This document shows positions 1 to 7,880 of a stretch of 64,000 bases of DNA, piece by piece. The notes beneath the pieces are model-generated. The model had not been told where the DNA came from. It saw only the letters and a program-made list of their open reading frames with translations, and searched no databases. The DNA is taken from assembly GCA_947644715.1 (NCBI GenBank), contig CANSAP010000001.1, positions 1-64,000 on the forward strand, written 5' to 3'. Numbering within the stretch: position 1 is the first letter of the stretch; every line of letters begins with the position of its first letter. This stretch comes from an uncultured Bacteroidales bacterium (GTDB lineage Bacteria; Bacteroidota; Bacteroidia; Bacteroidales; Muribaculaceae). Position numbers and translations under genes: made by a program.

Positions 1-216
1 CACGTTTGTCCACGTTTGTCCACCCTGAGTGGACACCTTAACATGCACATTATCAGGCGTTTAACCCCAAAAATCGGCCTTTTGTCCACCTGTCCACGGA
101 ATACCCCCCTCCCTCAGCGTGGACGCGGACAAAACGGCTAAAATTAGGGTTATCCATCTGTATATCAGCACTTTAGCCTGTCCACTCGGGGTGGACAAAC
201 GTGGACACTTGTGGAC
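1..216. repeat. Array of GTGGAC/GTCCAC hexamers, with a 28-bp inverted repeat
   Basis: The hexamer GTCCAC or its complement GTGGAC starts at 8, 18, 29, 84, 92, 119, 180, 191, 201 and 211: ten copies in 216 bp. Most neighbours lie 8 to 11 bp apart, about one helix turn. Two copies form a GTCCAC-N5-GTGGAC dyad at 18-34 and again at 180-196. Positions 8-35 and 179-206 are inverted copies with one mismatch. The period-10 unit is roughly GTGGACAAAC. The window starts inside the array, so its full extent is unknown. No coding sequence is evident here. A multi-site protein-binding region or a structured repeat is inferred. Confidence 0.85.
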
Positions 217-261
217 ACACCGTTATTTGGTCAGGGGTAGATTGTCTGCCTGCTGAAGCAA

Positions 262-930
262 TCAGTTGAAGAATGGTTTGCCGTATTCTTCATCAAAGAC
301 TTTGGAGGGTTCCCATTTGTCTTTGGGCATGGTTGGGTTGGCGGGATAGCCGAATGCTATGACGTTGAGCGGCACGATGCTGTCGGGGAGTGAGAGGAGG
401 TCTCTGACCTCTTCTTCGCGGTCAGCTTTCGGATAGATGCCACACCAGACGCTGCCTATTCCCAAGGCGTGGGCGGCTATGAGCATGTTCTCAGTGGCTG
501 CGGAGCAATCGAGCGCCCAATTGCCTGCCGTGGGGTTGTCGGACTCCATGGAGGTGTTGAGGTTGCCACAGACGACTACTGCGAATGAGCAGCCCTCCAC
601 GGGTTTTGCGTTGGGGAGATGCTTGGCTATCTTCGACTTGAGGTTGGGCTCCTCAATCACCACGAAAGCCCAGGGCTGTTTGTTCATGGCTGAGGGGGCG
701 GCCATGCCGGCACGCAGCACCTTGGTTATCAGCGAGTCGGGCACACGCTGTGTGGTGTATTCACGCACACTGGTGCGGGTCATGATCACGTTTATTGCCA
801 TGGTTTCGTGCTCATCCTGAAATTCGCGGGGAGCATGGTTAGCTTCATCGTTTATGTCGAATGCAAGTCGAGCCGACACTGCTATCAATGCAAGCGAGAG
901 CACGAGTATTATCCAGTGATAAGATTTCAT
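262..930 (-). CDS. Exported or membrane-anchored nitroreductase-family protein
   Basis: A 222-aa nitroreductase-fold flavoprotein, expected to bind FMN and reduce a substrate with NAD(P)H or a partner's electrons. The family FMN-binding start is visible as TRTSVREY near residue 51, followed by the APSAMNKQPWAF segment and the C-terminal VIAFGYPA strand. Residues 1-20 form a hydrophobic signal or anchor (SYHWIILVLSLALIAVSA), unusual for a family that is mostly cytosolic, and suggest periplasmic location. It lies 23 nt downstream of a membrane FMN/Fe-S protein on the same strand, so the two are probably co-transcribed and may pass electrons to each other. The substrate cannot be read from the sequence. 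Confidence 0.85.
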   Translation of the reverse strand: MKSYHWIILVLSLALIAVSARLAFDINDEANHAPREFQDEHETMAINVIMTRTSVREYTTQRVPDSLITKVLRAGMAAPSAMNKQPWAFVVIEEPNLKSKIAKHLPNAKPVEGCSFAVVVCGNLNTSMESDNPTAGNWALDCSAATENMLIAAHALGIGSVWCGIYPKADREEEVRDLLSLPDSIVPLNVIAFGYPANPTMPKDKWEPSKVFDEEYGKPFFN

Positions 931-953
931 ATGAGGTCTTCTTAATTAGTTTC

Positions 954-2045
954 TCAGATTATTTTCAGCAATGTGCCGGTGGCGCACACGAATCGGCAGA
1001 AGGGGCGCGGAATGAAGATGGAGAGGAGCAGGAAGAGGGCGCCTACGCTGATGATTATCCAGGTGGCGGTCTTCAGCATGAAGGCCGTAAATATCTCGTA
1101 GTCAATCCATGACGCTCCCCAGCCGGCAAAGAGCAGGGTGATGAGCACGACCCAGAGGATGCGTCGGAAGTTCTCGAGGGCTTTTACCGTGGCGGGGCGC
1201 AGGTGGAGCTTGCGTTTGCTCAGATGGCCTGCCAAGTCCTGCAGGGAGCCGTAGGGGCATATCCAGGCGCAGTAATGCTGCCCGCGCCCCATGATGGGAT
1301 AGATGAAGCCTACTATCAGCAGCAGCAGCAGGACGACGGCCGCCAAGGTATAGATAAACCCGCTGGAGAAGAAGTTTATCATCATGGCATAGTCGATGAA
1401 TGTGCCGGCCCAAAAGCCGAGCACGCCTGCATTAAGCAGCTGCTGCACAATGCGATAGGTCTTGTTGTGCCAAAACAGGGGGAGGATTGCACCGGCCAGT
1501 ATGACCAGGATGGCCACGATGAGCTTGACGTTCAGGGTGCGATTCGTGTCGGTGGCAAGCACCTGGCGGTTATTCAGGGCATAGTTGACGGCCAGTTGCA
1601 CGTTGGCTATGTAAGCTTTGGAGGAGTAGGTGGCTCCGCTGACGGCATCCACCTGCAGATGAGCGGCCTCTTCAATGCTCAGGCCATCCCAGCGATGATT
1701 CAAGCCCTCGTCATAAATCTTATTGAAGAATTCAGGGGTCTCATGATTCGGAAGCGCGCAAATGGAGTCAATCGTGCCGTCAGAGAGATACAGCACTATG
1801 GGCACGGGGCCACCGTAGCCCACGATGCCTTTGCCCGGGCGGGTTGTGTTAATCTCCTCGCCGTCAATGTTCTGAGTGAAAATTTCGGGTTCTGCATTGT
1901 CGGTCAGCTTATAGCCGAAAAGCTGGCCGGTGTCAACCATTGCAAGCGATGCAAGCAAAGCAAAAACCACCAGCAAGGAAAGCACATGCATCAGAGCGCT
2001 CTTCTTTGCCGGTGCGGGCGACGTCGATTGATCCTTTTTCTTCAT
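954..2045 (-). CDS. Membrane FMN-binding / 4Fe-4S electron-transfer protein (NosR/RnfG-like)
   Basis: A 363-aa membrane protein. Residues 16-38 form the first membrane segment. An FMN-binding domain follows (about 70-155), with SGATYSS at 136-142, the type of motif at which ApbE attaches FMN covalently. Several membrane helices occupy about 170-345. CAWICP (C259, C263) and CRFVC (C350, C354) resemble the paired cysteine motifs of NosR/CcoG-like proteins. The usual C-terminal ferredoxin domain is absent and the protein stops just after the second cysteine pair. Known relatives pass electrons across the membrane to periplasmic reductases; the adjacent exported nitroreductase is a plausible acceptor (inference). 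Confidence 0.8.
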   Translation of the reverse strand: MKKKDQSTSPAPAKKSALMHVLSLLVVFALLASLAMVDTGQLFGYKLTDNAEPEIFTQNIDGEEINTTRPGKGIVGYGGPVPIVLYLSDGTIDSICALPNHETPEFFNKIYDEGLNHRWDGLSIEEAAHLQVDAVSGATYSSKAYIANVQLAVNYALNNRQVLATDTNRTLNVKLIVAILVILAGAILPLFWHNKTYRIVQQLLNAGVLGFWAGTFIDYAMMINFFSSGFIYTLAAVVLLLLLIVGFIYPIMGRGQHYCAWICPYGSLQDLAGHLSKRKLHLRPATVKALENFRRILWVVLITLLFAGWGASWIDYEIFTAFMLKTATWIIISVGALFLLLSIFIPRPFCRFVCATGTLLKII

Positions 2046-2066
2046 CAGCGATAGTTCGGTATATGC

Positions 2067-2086
2067 GGCGGCCTCACGAGGCTGCC
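2067..2086 (-). other. Hairpin in the leader of the FMN/Fe-S gene
   Basis: GGCGGCCT (2067-2074) can pair with AGGCTGCC (2079-2086) around a 4-nt loop with one mismatch, about 20 bp upstream of the start at 2045. No clear TAnnTTTG element was found for this gene. The hairpin may belong to the mRNA leader; its role is unknown. Confidence 0.35.
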
Positions 2087-2174
2087 ATGTAGAGATAATT
2101 TATATACTAACATCCGTGGCTGAAAAATGTTCGTCTCATCCGGGTCTTCAGGTCAGTTTTAACTTTAATTAACA

Positions 2175-2216
2175 AAGGGAGGGTGCGTCAAATCTCTGTC
2201 TGACACACCCTCCCTT
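2175..2216 (-). terminator. Strong hairpin terminator after the efflux operon
   Basis: Arms at 2175-2190 and 2201-2216 form a 16-bp stem with one mismatch and a 10-nt loop, just downstream (minus strand) of the MFS gene stop at 2241. A T-rich stretch follows in the minus direction. It separates the efflux operon from the FMN/Fe-S gene. Confidence 0.75.
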
Positions 2217-2240
2217 CGGGTTCTGAGCAGCCCTGCGGGC

Positions 2241-3854
2241 TTATTGCGTCGCAATCTCACTCCGCTTGCTCTGCTCCCTGACCTGATGACGCAGCAGCCG
2301 GCGGATGGTGCGCCATTTGGGCATGATAGCCTGCGGACGGATGGGACCGTAGCTGACGGCTATCACAACCAGCGCCAGCACGGCGATGATGAGCAGAAGC
2401 CCGTAGATTTCCTTCATCGACACGAGCAGAGCATGAGGCTGCACAAGCCCCTGAAGGCTCCCTATGGAGGTGTGCTCTGTCAGGTTCACACGTGTAAAGG
2501 CTGCACTGAGCTGCGAGGCGTTGCGGGCCATCACATGCCGCAGCAACTCCCCTATCAGCGCCGGGCCAAGCGTGGCTCCCATCACAGCCCCGGTGAAGCC
2601 ATTGATGGTGAGCGCCTGCGGGAAGACGAAGAAATGCAAGCCGCTCTGCACGATTGAGGTCAGATAGACAATGGAGATGATGACCGAGGCGGCACCTCGC
2701 ATGAACAACGGGAGGAAGAGCATCTGCTTCTCCACGCCGTAATCTATCAGGAAGTAGAAGTAAGCGAGATAGCCGGTGGCCAAGGCGAAGCCGATGGCTG
2801 TCATGGTCTTGTAGCGCCACTTCCGCAGGGCGAAGGTGAAGTAAGTAAAGATGACTCCGACCACGATGCCTGCCAGCACGTAGAGGTTCAAGTCAATCAT
2901 ATTCGTTTCGTCGAAGCCGAGTATGGCCTGGGCGTAGCTGTGCTCGAAGACATGTTCCGTGGCCAGCAACGTGAAGAATATCAAGTAGATAAAGGTGGCA
3001 CGCACGACGTTGCGGTTGCGCATGGCCTCCAGCGAGATGTAGGGATGATGCAGGAAGGTGGCGCGCCAGAGGTTGATGGCGGCACACAGGATGCCGAGCA
3101 GCGTGGCTCCGCAGATTTCCTCTGACTCCCACCAATCATAGTAATTGCCATAGACGCAGATGAAAGTGAAGCAGAGCATGACAACGCTCCACAGTCCGGC
3201 ACCAATCCAGTCAATGCCAAGCAGGGGTATCTGCATGGGACCCTTCACGGGCTTGACCAGCAGCAGAACCAAGAGCATCATGAGCGCCAGCAGACCAATC
3301 ATGAGGAAGTGCATATACTCCCACTGCGAGAAGAAGGCGGTGTAGACCGTCAGCACGCCGCTCAACTGGATGGCGCCATCCACCAGCAGATAGACGAAGC
3401 AGAAGAATATCGACATGTCGCGCACCGGGGTGAGCCACAGCTGGATGGTGGAGTTGCAGATGAACGTAGCCCACATTCTGCACCACCCGGCTATGAAGCA
3501 GGTCAGAACGAGCAGAGGGACTGAGTCAGTGCACGCCGTCAGGACGTTGGCGGCAATCAGCACCGACCCGCAGATGAGCAGCCCGACCCGGTTGGAGAAC
3601 CGGAACTTCAGCCTGAACATCACGGCAAAGTTGATTGACATGCCGACGAGCTGCGCGTAGCCGGCCATTAGAATATCCTCCTGCATGAGCGCGGTCGTGC
3701 CGACCATGTCGGAGGCCGCCGCCAGATACAATCCGCCGGAGAACTGGATAATGATGACGAAGAAGATAAAGAGCCAGGGCTTCAGCCGACGCGGAATGAA
3801 GCCCGGCACATCAGGTATATCAAACGGCCCTGAGGGACCATGCCATTCACCCAT
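2241..3854 (-). CDS. MFS multidrug efflux permease, EmrB/DHA2-like
   Basis: A 537-aa inner-membrane protein with about 14 predicted hydrophobic helices, the usual number for DHA2-type drug/H+ antiporters. A soluble, proline-rich N-terminus (first 25 residues) precedes the first helix. Family motifs are weak, as is common in Bacteroidota EmrB relatives, so the assignment rests largely on topology and context. The gene follows the HlyD/EmrA-type adaptor by 1 nt and ends the operon (TolC type, adaptor, permease). Together these would export a drug or toxic metabolite through both membranes. The substrate is unknown. Confidence 0.8.
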   Translation of the reverse strand: MGEWHGPSGPFDIPDVPGFIPRRLKPWLFIFFVIIIQFSGGLYLAAASDMVGTTALMQEDILMAGYAQLVGMSINFAVMFRLKFRFSNRVGLLICGSVLIAANVLTACTDSVPLLVLTCFIAGWCRMWATFICNSTIQLWLTPVRDMSIFFCFVYLLVDGAIQLSGVLTVYTAFFSQWEYMHFLMIGLLALMMLLVLLLVKPVKGPMQIPLLGIDWIGAGLWSVVMLCFTFICVYGNYYDWWESEEICGATLLGILCAAINLWRATFLHHPYISLEAMRNRNVVRATFIYLIFFTLLATEHVFEHSYAQAILGFDETNMIDLNLYVLAGIVVGVIFTYFTFALRKWRYKTMTAIGFALATGYLAYFYFLIDYGVEKQMLFLPLFMRGAASVIISIVYLTSIVQSGLHFFVFPQALTINGFTGAVMGATLGPALIGELLRHVMARNASQLSAAFTRVNLTEHTSIGSLQGLVQPHALLVSMKEIYGLLLIIAVLALVVIAVSYGPIRPQAIMPKWRTIRRLLRHQVREQSKRSEIATQ

Positions 3855-3855
3855 G

Positions 3856-4890
3856 TCAATACTTCACTTCACATTCCACATTCATGCCTGCGCGCAGGGA
3901 GGCAAGATTCGCTGCACTGTTGTCGCCGGTAAACTCAATGCGTATCGGAATGCGCTGGCGCACCTTGACGAAGTTGCCCGCCGAGTTGTCCTGAGGAAGC
4001 ACCGAGAGGCGCGCGCCGGTGGCCTTGGAGATAGCCTTCACCTTGCCATGGAAGACCACCCCGGGGATAGCGTCAACCTTTATGTCGACCTCGCTTCCCA
4101 CATGGATGTGAGGCAGCTGCGTCTCCTTGAAGTTGGCATTCACCCAGACATCGCCCGAATCAACAATCTCAAGCAGCGTCTGACCGGGCTGCACGAGCTG
4201 CCCCTCCTGAATCATCTTGCGGGAGGCAAAGCCGTCGCAGGGGGCGAGAATCACGCTGTAAGTGAGGTTCAATTCAGCGGTCTCGACAAGAGCCCGAGCC
4301 AGCTCAATGCCGGCGTTGTTCTGACTGATGCGGCTGCGGGTCTCATTTACCACGGAGGCGGAGGCGGCTCGCTGACGCGCCAGCATGTCATAGCGCGCCT
4401 TCTTGGCTTCGTAATCGGTCTTGACAGCATCAAACTGCTGACGCGTCACGGCATCATCGGCAAGCAGCTGCGTGTAGCGCTTCAACTCGGTGGCGGCATT
4501 CTCCATGAGCACCTTGGCCTCTGAGATGGATGCCTCCGACACTGCAACATTGGCTGAGGCTACTCCCACACTTTCATTGGCTACCCCCTTGCCGGCCAAA
4601 GCGTTGGCATATTCCGCACGCGCCCGCGCAAGATTCAGCCGAAGGTCGGAATCATCGATGATGACCAGGGTGTCACCCTTATGCACCGGCGCAAACTCCC
4701 GGAAACGTATCTCCTTGATATAGCCCTGCACACGACAGTTGACCGGCACCACCTGCTGCTCAACCTGTGCATTATCAGTGAACTCAGAGTCGCCGAAGTG
4801 AATAAACTTCGAGCCTATCCAGAGCGCCGCGGCAATGATGACAGCGAGTGAGAGGATGTAGGAGATGATTTTCTTTGTGCGATGTTTCAT
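3856..4890 (-). CDS. HlyD/EmrA-family periplasmic adaptor protein
   Basis: A 344-aa membrane-fusion protein. Residues 8-28 are an N-terminal membrane anchor. A barrel-sandwich (lipoyl-like) half follows with VPVNCRVQGYIKEI at about 48-61, then a long alpha-helical hairpin rich in Ala and Glu (about 80-195), the second lipoyl half near 'LAPCDGFASR', and a beta-barrel C-terminal region. It should bridge the MFS permease and the TolC-type channel. It overlaps the upstream TolC-like gene by 4 nt (ATGA), so translation is likely coupled. Confidence 0.88.
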   Translation of the reverse strand: MKHRTKKIISYILSLAVIIAAALWIGSKFIHFGDSEFTDNAQVEQQVVPVNCRVQGYIKEIRFREFAPVHKGDTLVIIDDSDLRLNLARARAEYANALAGKGVANESVGVASANVAVSEASISEAKVLMENAATELKRYTQLLADDAVTRQQFDAVKTDYEAKKARYDMLARQRAASASVVNETRSRISQNNAGIELARALVETAELNLTYSVILAPCDGFASRKMIQEGQLVQPGQTLLEIVDSGDVWVNANFKETQLPHIHVGSEVDIKVDAIPGVVFHGKVKAISKATGARLSVLPQDNSAGNFVKVRQRIPIRIEFTGDNSAANLASLRAGMNVECEVKY

Positions 4891-6206
4891 ATTTTTCCTG
4901 ATGTAAACAGTAATTTATAATAGTAATAGATAATGTCGATGCGGGCGTTGACCAACTGCTGCTCAGCCTCAATCTTCGCGTTGGCGGCATCGAGCATGTC
5001 AGTAATCAGAGCCATATCGGCCGAATAGCGGCGGAAGGTGGTGTCATAATTCTGATCGGCAAGCTCCACACTCTTGGTGTGCGTCTTCAGCTCCTCATAA
5101 GCCTCAAGATAGCGGATGTAATCCGAACGCACTGACAGCTCGAGGTTCTCGCAGGCGGCAGCCAGCTCCTCCTCACTCCTGCGGGTAGCAATGCGGCTCT
5201 TAAGCAAGCTCTTGTTAGTCTTGAAGAGCGACGAGATATTGTAGCTCACGCCCACACCCACAAACCAGTAGCTGAGATTGCGGTTAATCGGGGGAACCTC
5301 CACCAGTATCGGGCCATCCATAGTCCACATGGCCTTCAGACCCACTTTAGGCATACGCTCGGCACGCACTATTTTTTCAGCCGTGCGACTCATATCGACC
5401 GCCGAACGGGCAAGCATCAGCGAGGGTGAGTTTTGCAGTGCCTCCTGTTGCCAGGCGGCCTCACCGCTCTGCGGAAGCACGCGCGCAAGTATCGTGGAAT
5501 CAGGCATGACACACGTACCCTCCGGCAAACCCGCCACCTCCGCAAGATTGCTCTGCAGGATGGCAAGCGTGTTGTCAATCTTAATCAGCTGCAACTCCAG
5601 GTTCGAGAGCAGCAACTCATAGCGCGTGATGTCATTGCGCAGGGCTATCCCCTGCTCATAGCGCGACTGCATCTCAGCCAACACCTTGCGCGCCAGAGCA
5701 ATGTTCTGCTCAACAACGCTGCGCAGGTTCCGGCATTTATATATGTCAAGATAGAAACCGGTCAACTGAAAGCGAATGTTATCTCGCTTGAAATCAGCTG
5801 CATAGCGGGCTGCCGTGCTCTTCAGCTCCGCAAGCTCTATGCCTCCCGTAATGGCTCCGCCGGTGTAGAGAGGCTGCGTGATGTTCAGGCTCAGCCCGTT
5901 GCCGAAATGAGGAATCGGCGCCTTCTCGTAGCCCGAGAAATCACGCTTCGTGATGAAACCGTTGCCGATGTAACTCAGTGAGAGTGAGGCTTCAATCTCC
6001 GGCAAACGTGCGCTCTTGGCCACACGTATATCCTGCTCGGCCTCCTGCTCGGCAGTAAAGGCCGGACGCAACTGCACACTGTGGGTCTCGGCAATTTCAA
6101 ATAATTGTTCGGGGCTGAGCGTAATCTCCTCCGATGCGAAGGAGCACACTGAAGCGCCCGGCAGGAATGCACATAGCAGCCCTGCGAGCAATCGTGGATT
6201 GTTCAT
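4887..6206 (-). CDS. TolC-family outer-membrane efflux channel
   Basis: A 439-aa protein with a signal peptide (residues 1-25, ending near CSFAS) and the two repeated TolC-type halves of alternating helices and strands. Typical features include 'LSLNITQPLYTGGAITGGIE' for the first barrel strand region and long Ala/Glu/Leu-rich helices. It is first in a three-gene operon with an EmrA-type adaptor (4-nt overlap) and an MFS permease and supplies the outer-membrane exit duct. Its promoter lies about 270 nt upstream, leaving an unusually long leader. Confidence 0.88.
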   Translation of the reverse strand: MNNPRLLAGLLCAFLPGASVCSFASEEITLSPEQLFEIAETHSVQLRPAFTAEQEAEQDIRVAKSARLPEIEASLSLSYIGNGFITKRDFSGYEKAPIPHFGNGLSLNITQPLYTGGAITGGIELAELKSTAARYAADFKRDNIRFQLTGFYLDIYKCRNLRSVVEQNIALARKVLAEMQSRYEQGIALRNDITRYELLLSNLELQLIKIDNTLAILQSNLAEVAGLPEGTCVMPDSTILARVLPQSGEAAWQQEALQNSPSLMLARSAVDMSRTAEKIVRAERMPKVGLKAMWTMDGPILVEVPPINRNLSYWFVGVGVSYNISSLFKTNKSLLKSRIATRRSEEELAAACENLELSVRSDYIRYLEAYEELKTHTKSVELADQNYDTTFRRYSADMALITDMLDAANAKIEAEQQLVNARIDIIYYYYKLLFTSGKI

Positions 6207-6479
6207 AAGGTTTTGTTAGATGTTATTGTTTGATTAGTCTGTGCCGATGCAATCCCTACTCTCGTGACATGGATTCCAGAACCCACCCTGTCAACGAATA
6301 ACGCGATTCACACGGCTACCCCCCGCGAAGTCATCCTGACCTCCGGAGAACCCTCACAAGAAATCATTGAGTGCTCTTCCAGCTCTCTTTGTATGCATAA
6401 TTCCGCACTGCGGCTTTCCTTGCTTTTTCAGCAATCTTTATATAGGTCATCAGTCAACGGCTCTTTGTGAACCGCATTG
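6207..6479 (-). promoter_or_regulatory. Long 5' leader of the tripartite efflux operon
   Basis: About 270 nt lie between the predicted start of transcription (near 6473) and the TolC-like ATG at 6206. No conserved gene was found in it. It holds short minus-strand reading frames, including a 14-codon one (6398 to 6354; peptide MHTKRAGRALNDFL) and a 19-codon one overlapping it. Either could be a regulatory leader peptide, but neither has independent support. The remainder up to 6589 is the promoter and the 3' flank of the acetyltransferase gene. Confidence 0.45.
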
Positions 6480-6510
6480 CAAAAGTACGAAAAAATCCCC
6501 AATTACGAAA
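6480..6510 (-). promoter_or_regulatory. Bacteroidota-type promoter for the efflux operon
   Basis: On the minus strand, TACTTTTG (6487 to 6480) fits the TAnnTTTG -7 element, and TTTC (6510 to 6507) lies 19 bp upstream as a -33 element. Transcription would start near 6473, in the direction of the TolC-like gene. Confidence 0.6.
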
Positions 6511-6589
6511 ATTCCCCCTGCCGGAATACTTTCGTCTGGGCAAGAGGAATATCTAATTCAGTATCGCGAAGGAGCTGTGAATCAACCTG

Positions 6590-7090
6590 CTATCTATACC
6601 GAAGCACCCTTGCGGGAACACCCGCCACGATAGCCCGCTCAGGCACATCCTTGGTCACCACGCTCCCGGCGCCAACCACGGCTCCCTCTCCAACAGTAAC
6701 CCCGGCCAGGATAACAGCATTGGCCGCAATCCACACATCGTCGCAGATACGCACCACACCATCCGAGCCCTCCTGCTTCACTCTGTTCTTCATAGGCACA
6801 TCGCCGGGCGAAATATCATGATTCCCGCCATTAATGTTCACCCCGGGGCCGAACATGACGTGGCTCCCTATCTCAATCAGGCCATGCTCACTCTGAAAGC
6901 AACAATTCCGCCCGATGAAGACATCATCACCAATCGAGATTGTGCGATAAGTGAACGCACCACCCTCACACAGCTTGACGCCCCGACCCACACTGCGGAA
7001 CTTCGAGAGCTGATAAGCCCGTTCGCAATGTGTGTTGAGGCGTCTGAGAGTATAGACAAGCCATCCGTAGGCTTGCGTCAGAAAATTCAT
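6590..7090 (-). CDS. Hexapeptide-repeat O-acetyltransferase (maltose/galactoside acetyltransferase-like)
   Basis: A protein of about 166 aa with left-handed beta-helix hexapeptide repeats, e.g. 'IGSHVMFGPGVNINGGNHDI' and 'VVGAGSVVTKDVPERAIVAG', typical of LacA/Maa/CysE-like acyltransferases that use acetyl-CoA. The His of GGNHD is the usual catalytic position. An upstream in-frame ATG at 7156 would overlap the ompH-like gene by 29 nt; the start at 7090 (MNFLTQAYGW) gives a normal N-terminus and a 37-nt gap, so it is preferred. The acceptor sugar is unknown; a polysaccharide or cell-envelope role is plausible. Confidence 0.8.
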   Translation of the reverse strand: MNFLTQAYGWLVYTLRRLNTHCERAYQLSKFRSVGRGVKLCEGGAFTYRTISIGDDVFIGRNCCFQSEHGLIEIGSHVMFGPGVNINGGNHDISPGDVPMKNRVKQEGSDGVVRICDDVWIAANAVILAGVTVGEGAVVGAGSVVTKDVPERAIVAGVPARVLRYR

Positions 7091-7127
7091 CTTCCGATGC
7101 TTCGGGATATAATGCGCGGCTCGCACA

Positions 7128-7730
7128 TTACTTCTTAACCTTATTATAGCGCTCATTCAAGCCCTTGAGCACCTCATCGGTAATGTCAAGCGCCGGATCG
7201 ATATAGAGAGTGGCAGCCTTCATGAAGATTGCATCATAGCCGTGAGCCGCGTTATACTCCTTGATATAGTTCACAATCGAGTCCTGCACAGTGCGCTGAG
7301 CGGCAGCAATCTGAGTCTGCAAATCATTCTGCATCTTGCCGAGCTGATTCTGAGCTGCAGTCTGACGCTGAGAAAGATTCTGCATGTCGCGCTGCATCTC
7401 GGCCTCACTCGTATAGCCGTTATTCTGCTGCTTCTTCTGATACTGCGCTGCCAAAGCCTCTATCGAAGACTGCTGCTGGCGAGCCGTATTGTCCAGATTA
7501 TTCTGAAGACGAAGCATCTCCTCCTGATAGTCCTTCGCAAGGTTGTATTTCTCCAGCAGTGTGTCAGAGTCAACATAGCGATAATTGGGCAAATCCTTCG
7601 ATGCGCCGGCCTTGGGCTTGGCCTGAGTCGTCTTGGCAGCCGGTGCCTTTTCGTTCTTACATGAAGTGGTGTTCACACCTACGGCCAACACCATGAGAAG
7701 ACTGAAGAGAGAGATTACTGCTTTTTTCAT
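7128..7730 (-). CDS. OmpH/Skp-family periplasmic chaperone
   Basis: A 200-aa protein with a signal sequence (residues 1-25, with a possible lipid-type Cys in TTSCKN), a low-complexity Ala/Lys/Pro stretch, then a long Gln-rich coiled coil (about 60-150) and the C-terminal 'DAIFMKAATLYIDPALDITD' segment diagnostic of OmpH/Skp. Skp holds unfolded outer-membrane proteins in the periplasm. If the Cys is lipidated the protein would be membrane-tethered, unlike E. coli Skp. It has its own predicted promoter upstream. Confidence 0.88.
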   Translation of the reverse strand: MKKAVISLFSLLMVLAVGVNTTSCKNEKAPAAKTTQAKPKAGASKDLPNYRYVDSDTLLEKYNLAKDYQEEMLRLQNNLDNTARQQQSSIEALAAQYQKKQQNNGYTSEAEMQRDMQNLSQRQTAAQNQLGKMQNDLQTQIAAAQRTVQDSIVNYIKEYNAAHGYDAIFMKAATLYIDPALDITDEVLKGLNERYNKVKK

Positions 7731-7768
7731 TGTAATTTATAGTGTGTAGTTTTGTTTTACGTAGCAGC

Positions 7769-7780
7769 ATGTCCGGACAT
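7769..7780. promoter_or_regulatory. Perfect 12-bp palindrome in the ompH-like leader
   Basis: ATGTCCGGACAT is a perfect palindrome between the predicted transcription start (about 7810) and the ATG at 7730. It could be an operator or part of a leader hairpin. No regulator is identified. Confidence 0.3.
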
Positions 7781-7815
7781 CATTTCAACCCTGAACATGC
7801 CTGAGAAATAATGTG

Positions 7816-7847
7816 CAAATATACACAAACTGCGCCACACCTGCAAG
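7816..7847 (-). promoter_or_regulatory. Promoter for the ompH-like gene
   Basis: TATATTTG on the minus strand (7823 to 7816) matches TAnnTTTG; CTTG (7847 to 7844) is a weak -33 element 20 bp upstream. The leader would be about 80 nt. Confidence 0.5.
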
Positions 7848-7880
7848 TTTTATGCAAGCAAAGAATTAACCGGCTCAGAA

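Noticed and set aside
130-180. Replication origin DnaA box (TTATCCA at about 150)
   Set aside because: Only a partial match to TTATCCACA and a single copy; no dnaA or dnaN nearby.
1-216. CRISPR array
   Set aside because: Repeats are short, in both orientations and lack uniform unique spacers; no cas genes nearby.
1203-2054. Plus-strand open frame of 283 codons
   Set aside because: Antisense to the FMN/Fe-S membrane protein; composition is not protein-like.
3685-4524. Plus-strand open frame of 279 codons
   Set aside because: Antisense to the EmrA/EmrB-type genes, which are well supported.
6354-6398. 14-codon leader peptide as an annotated gene
   Set aside because: Such short frames are frequent by chance, and no stalling motif or conservation can be shown; reported only within the leader entry.
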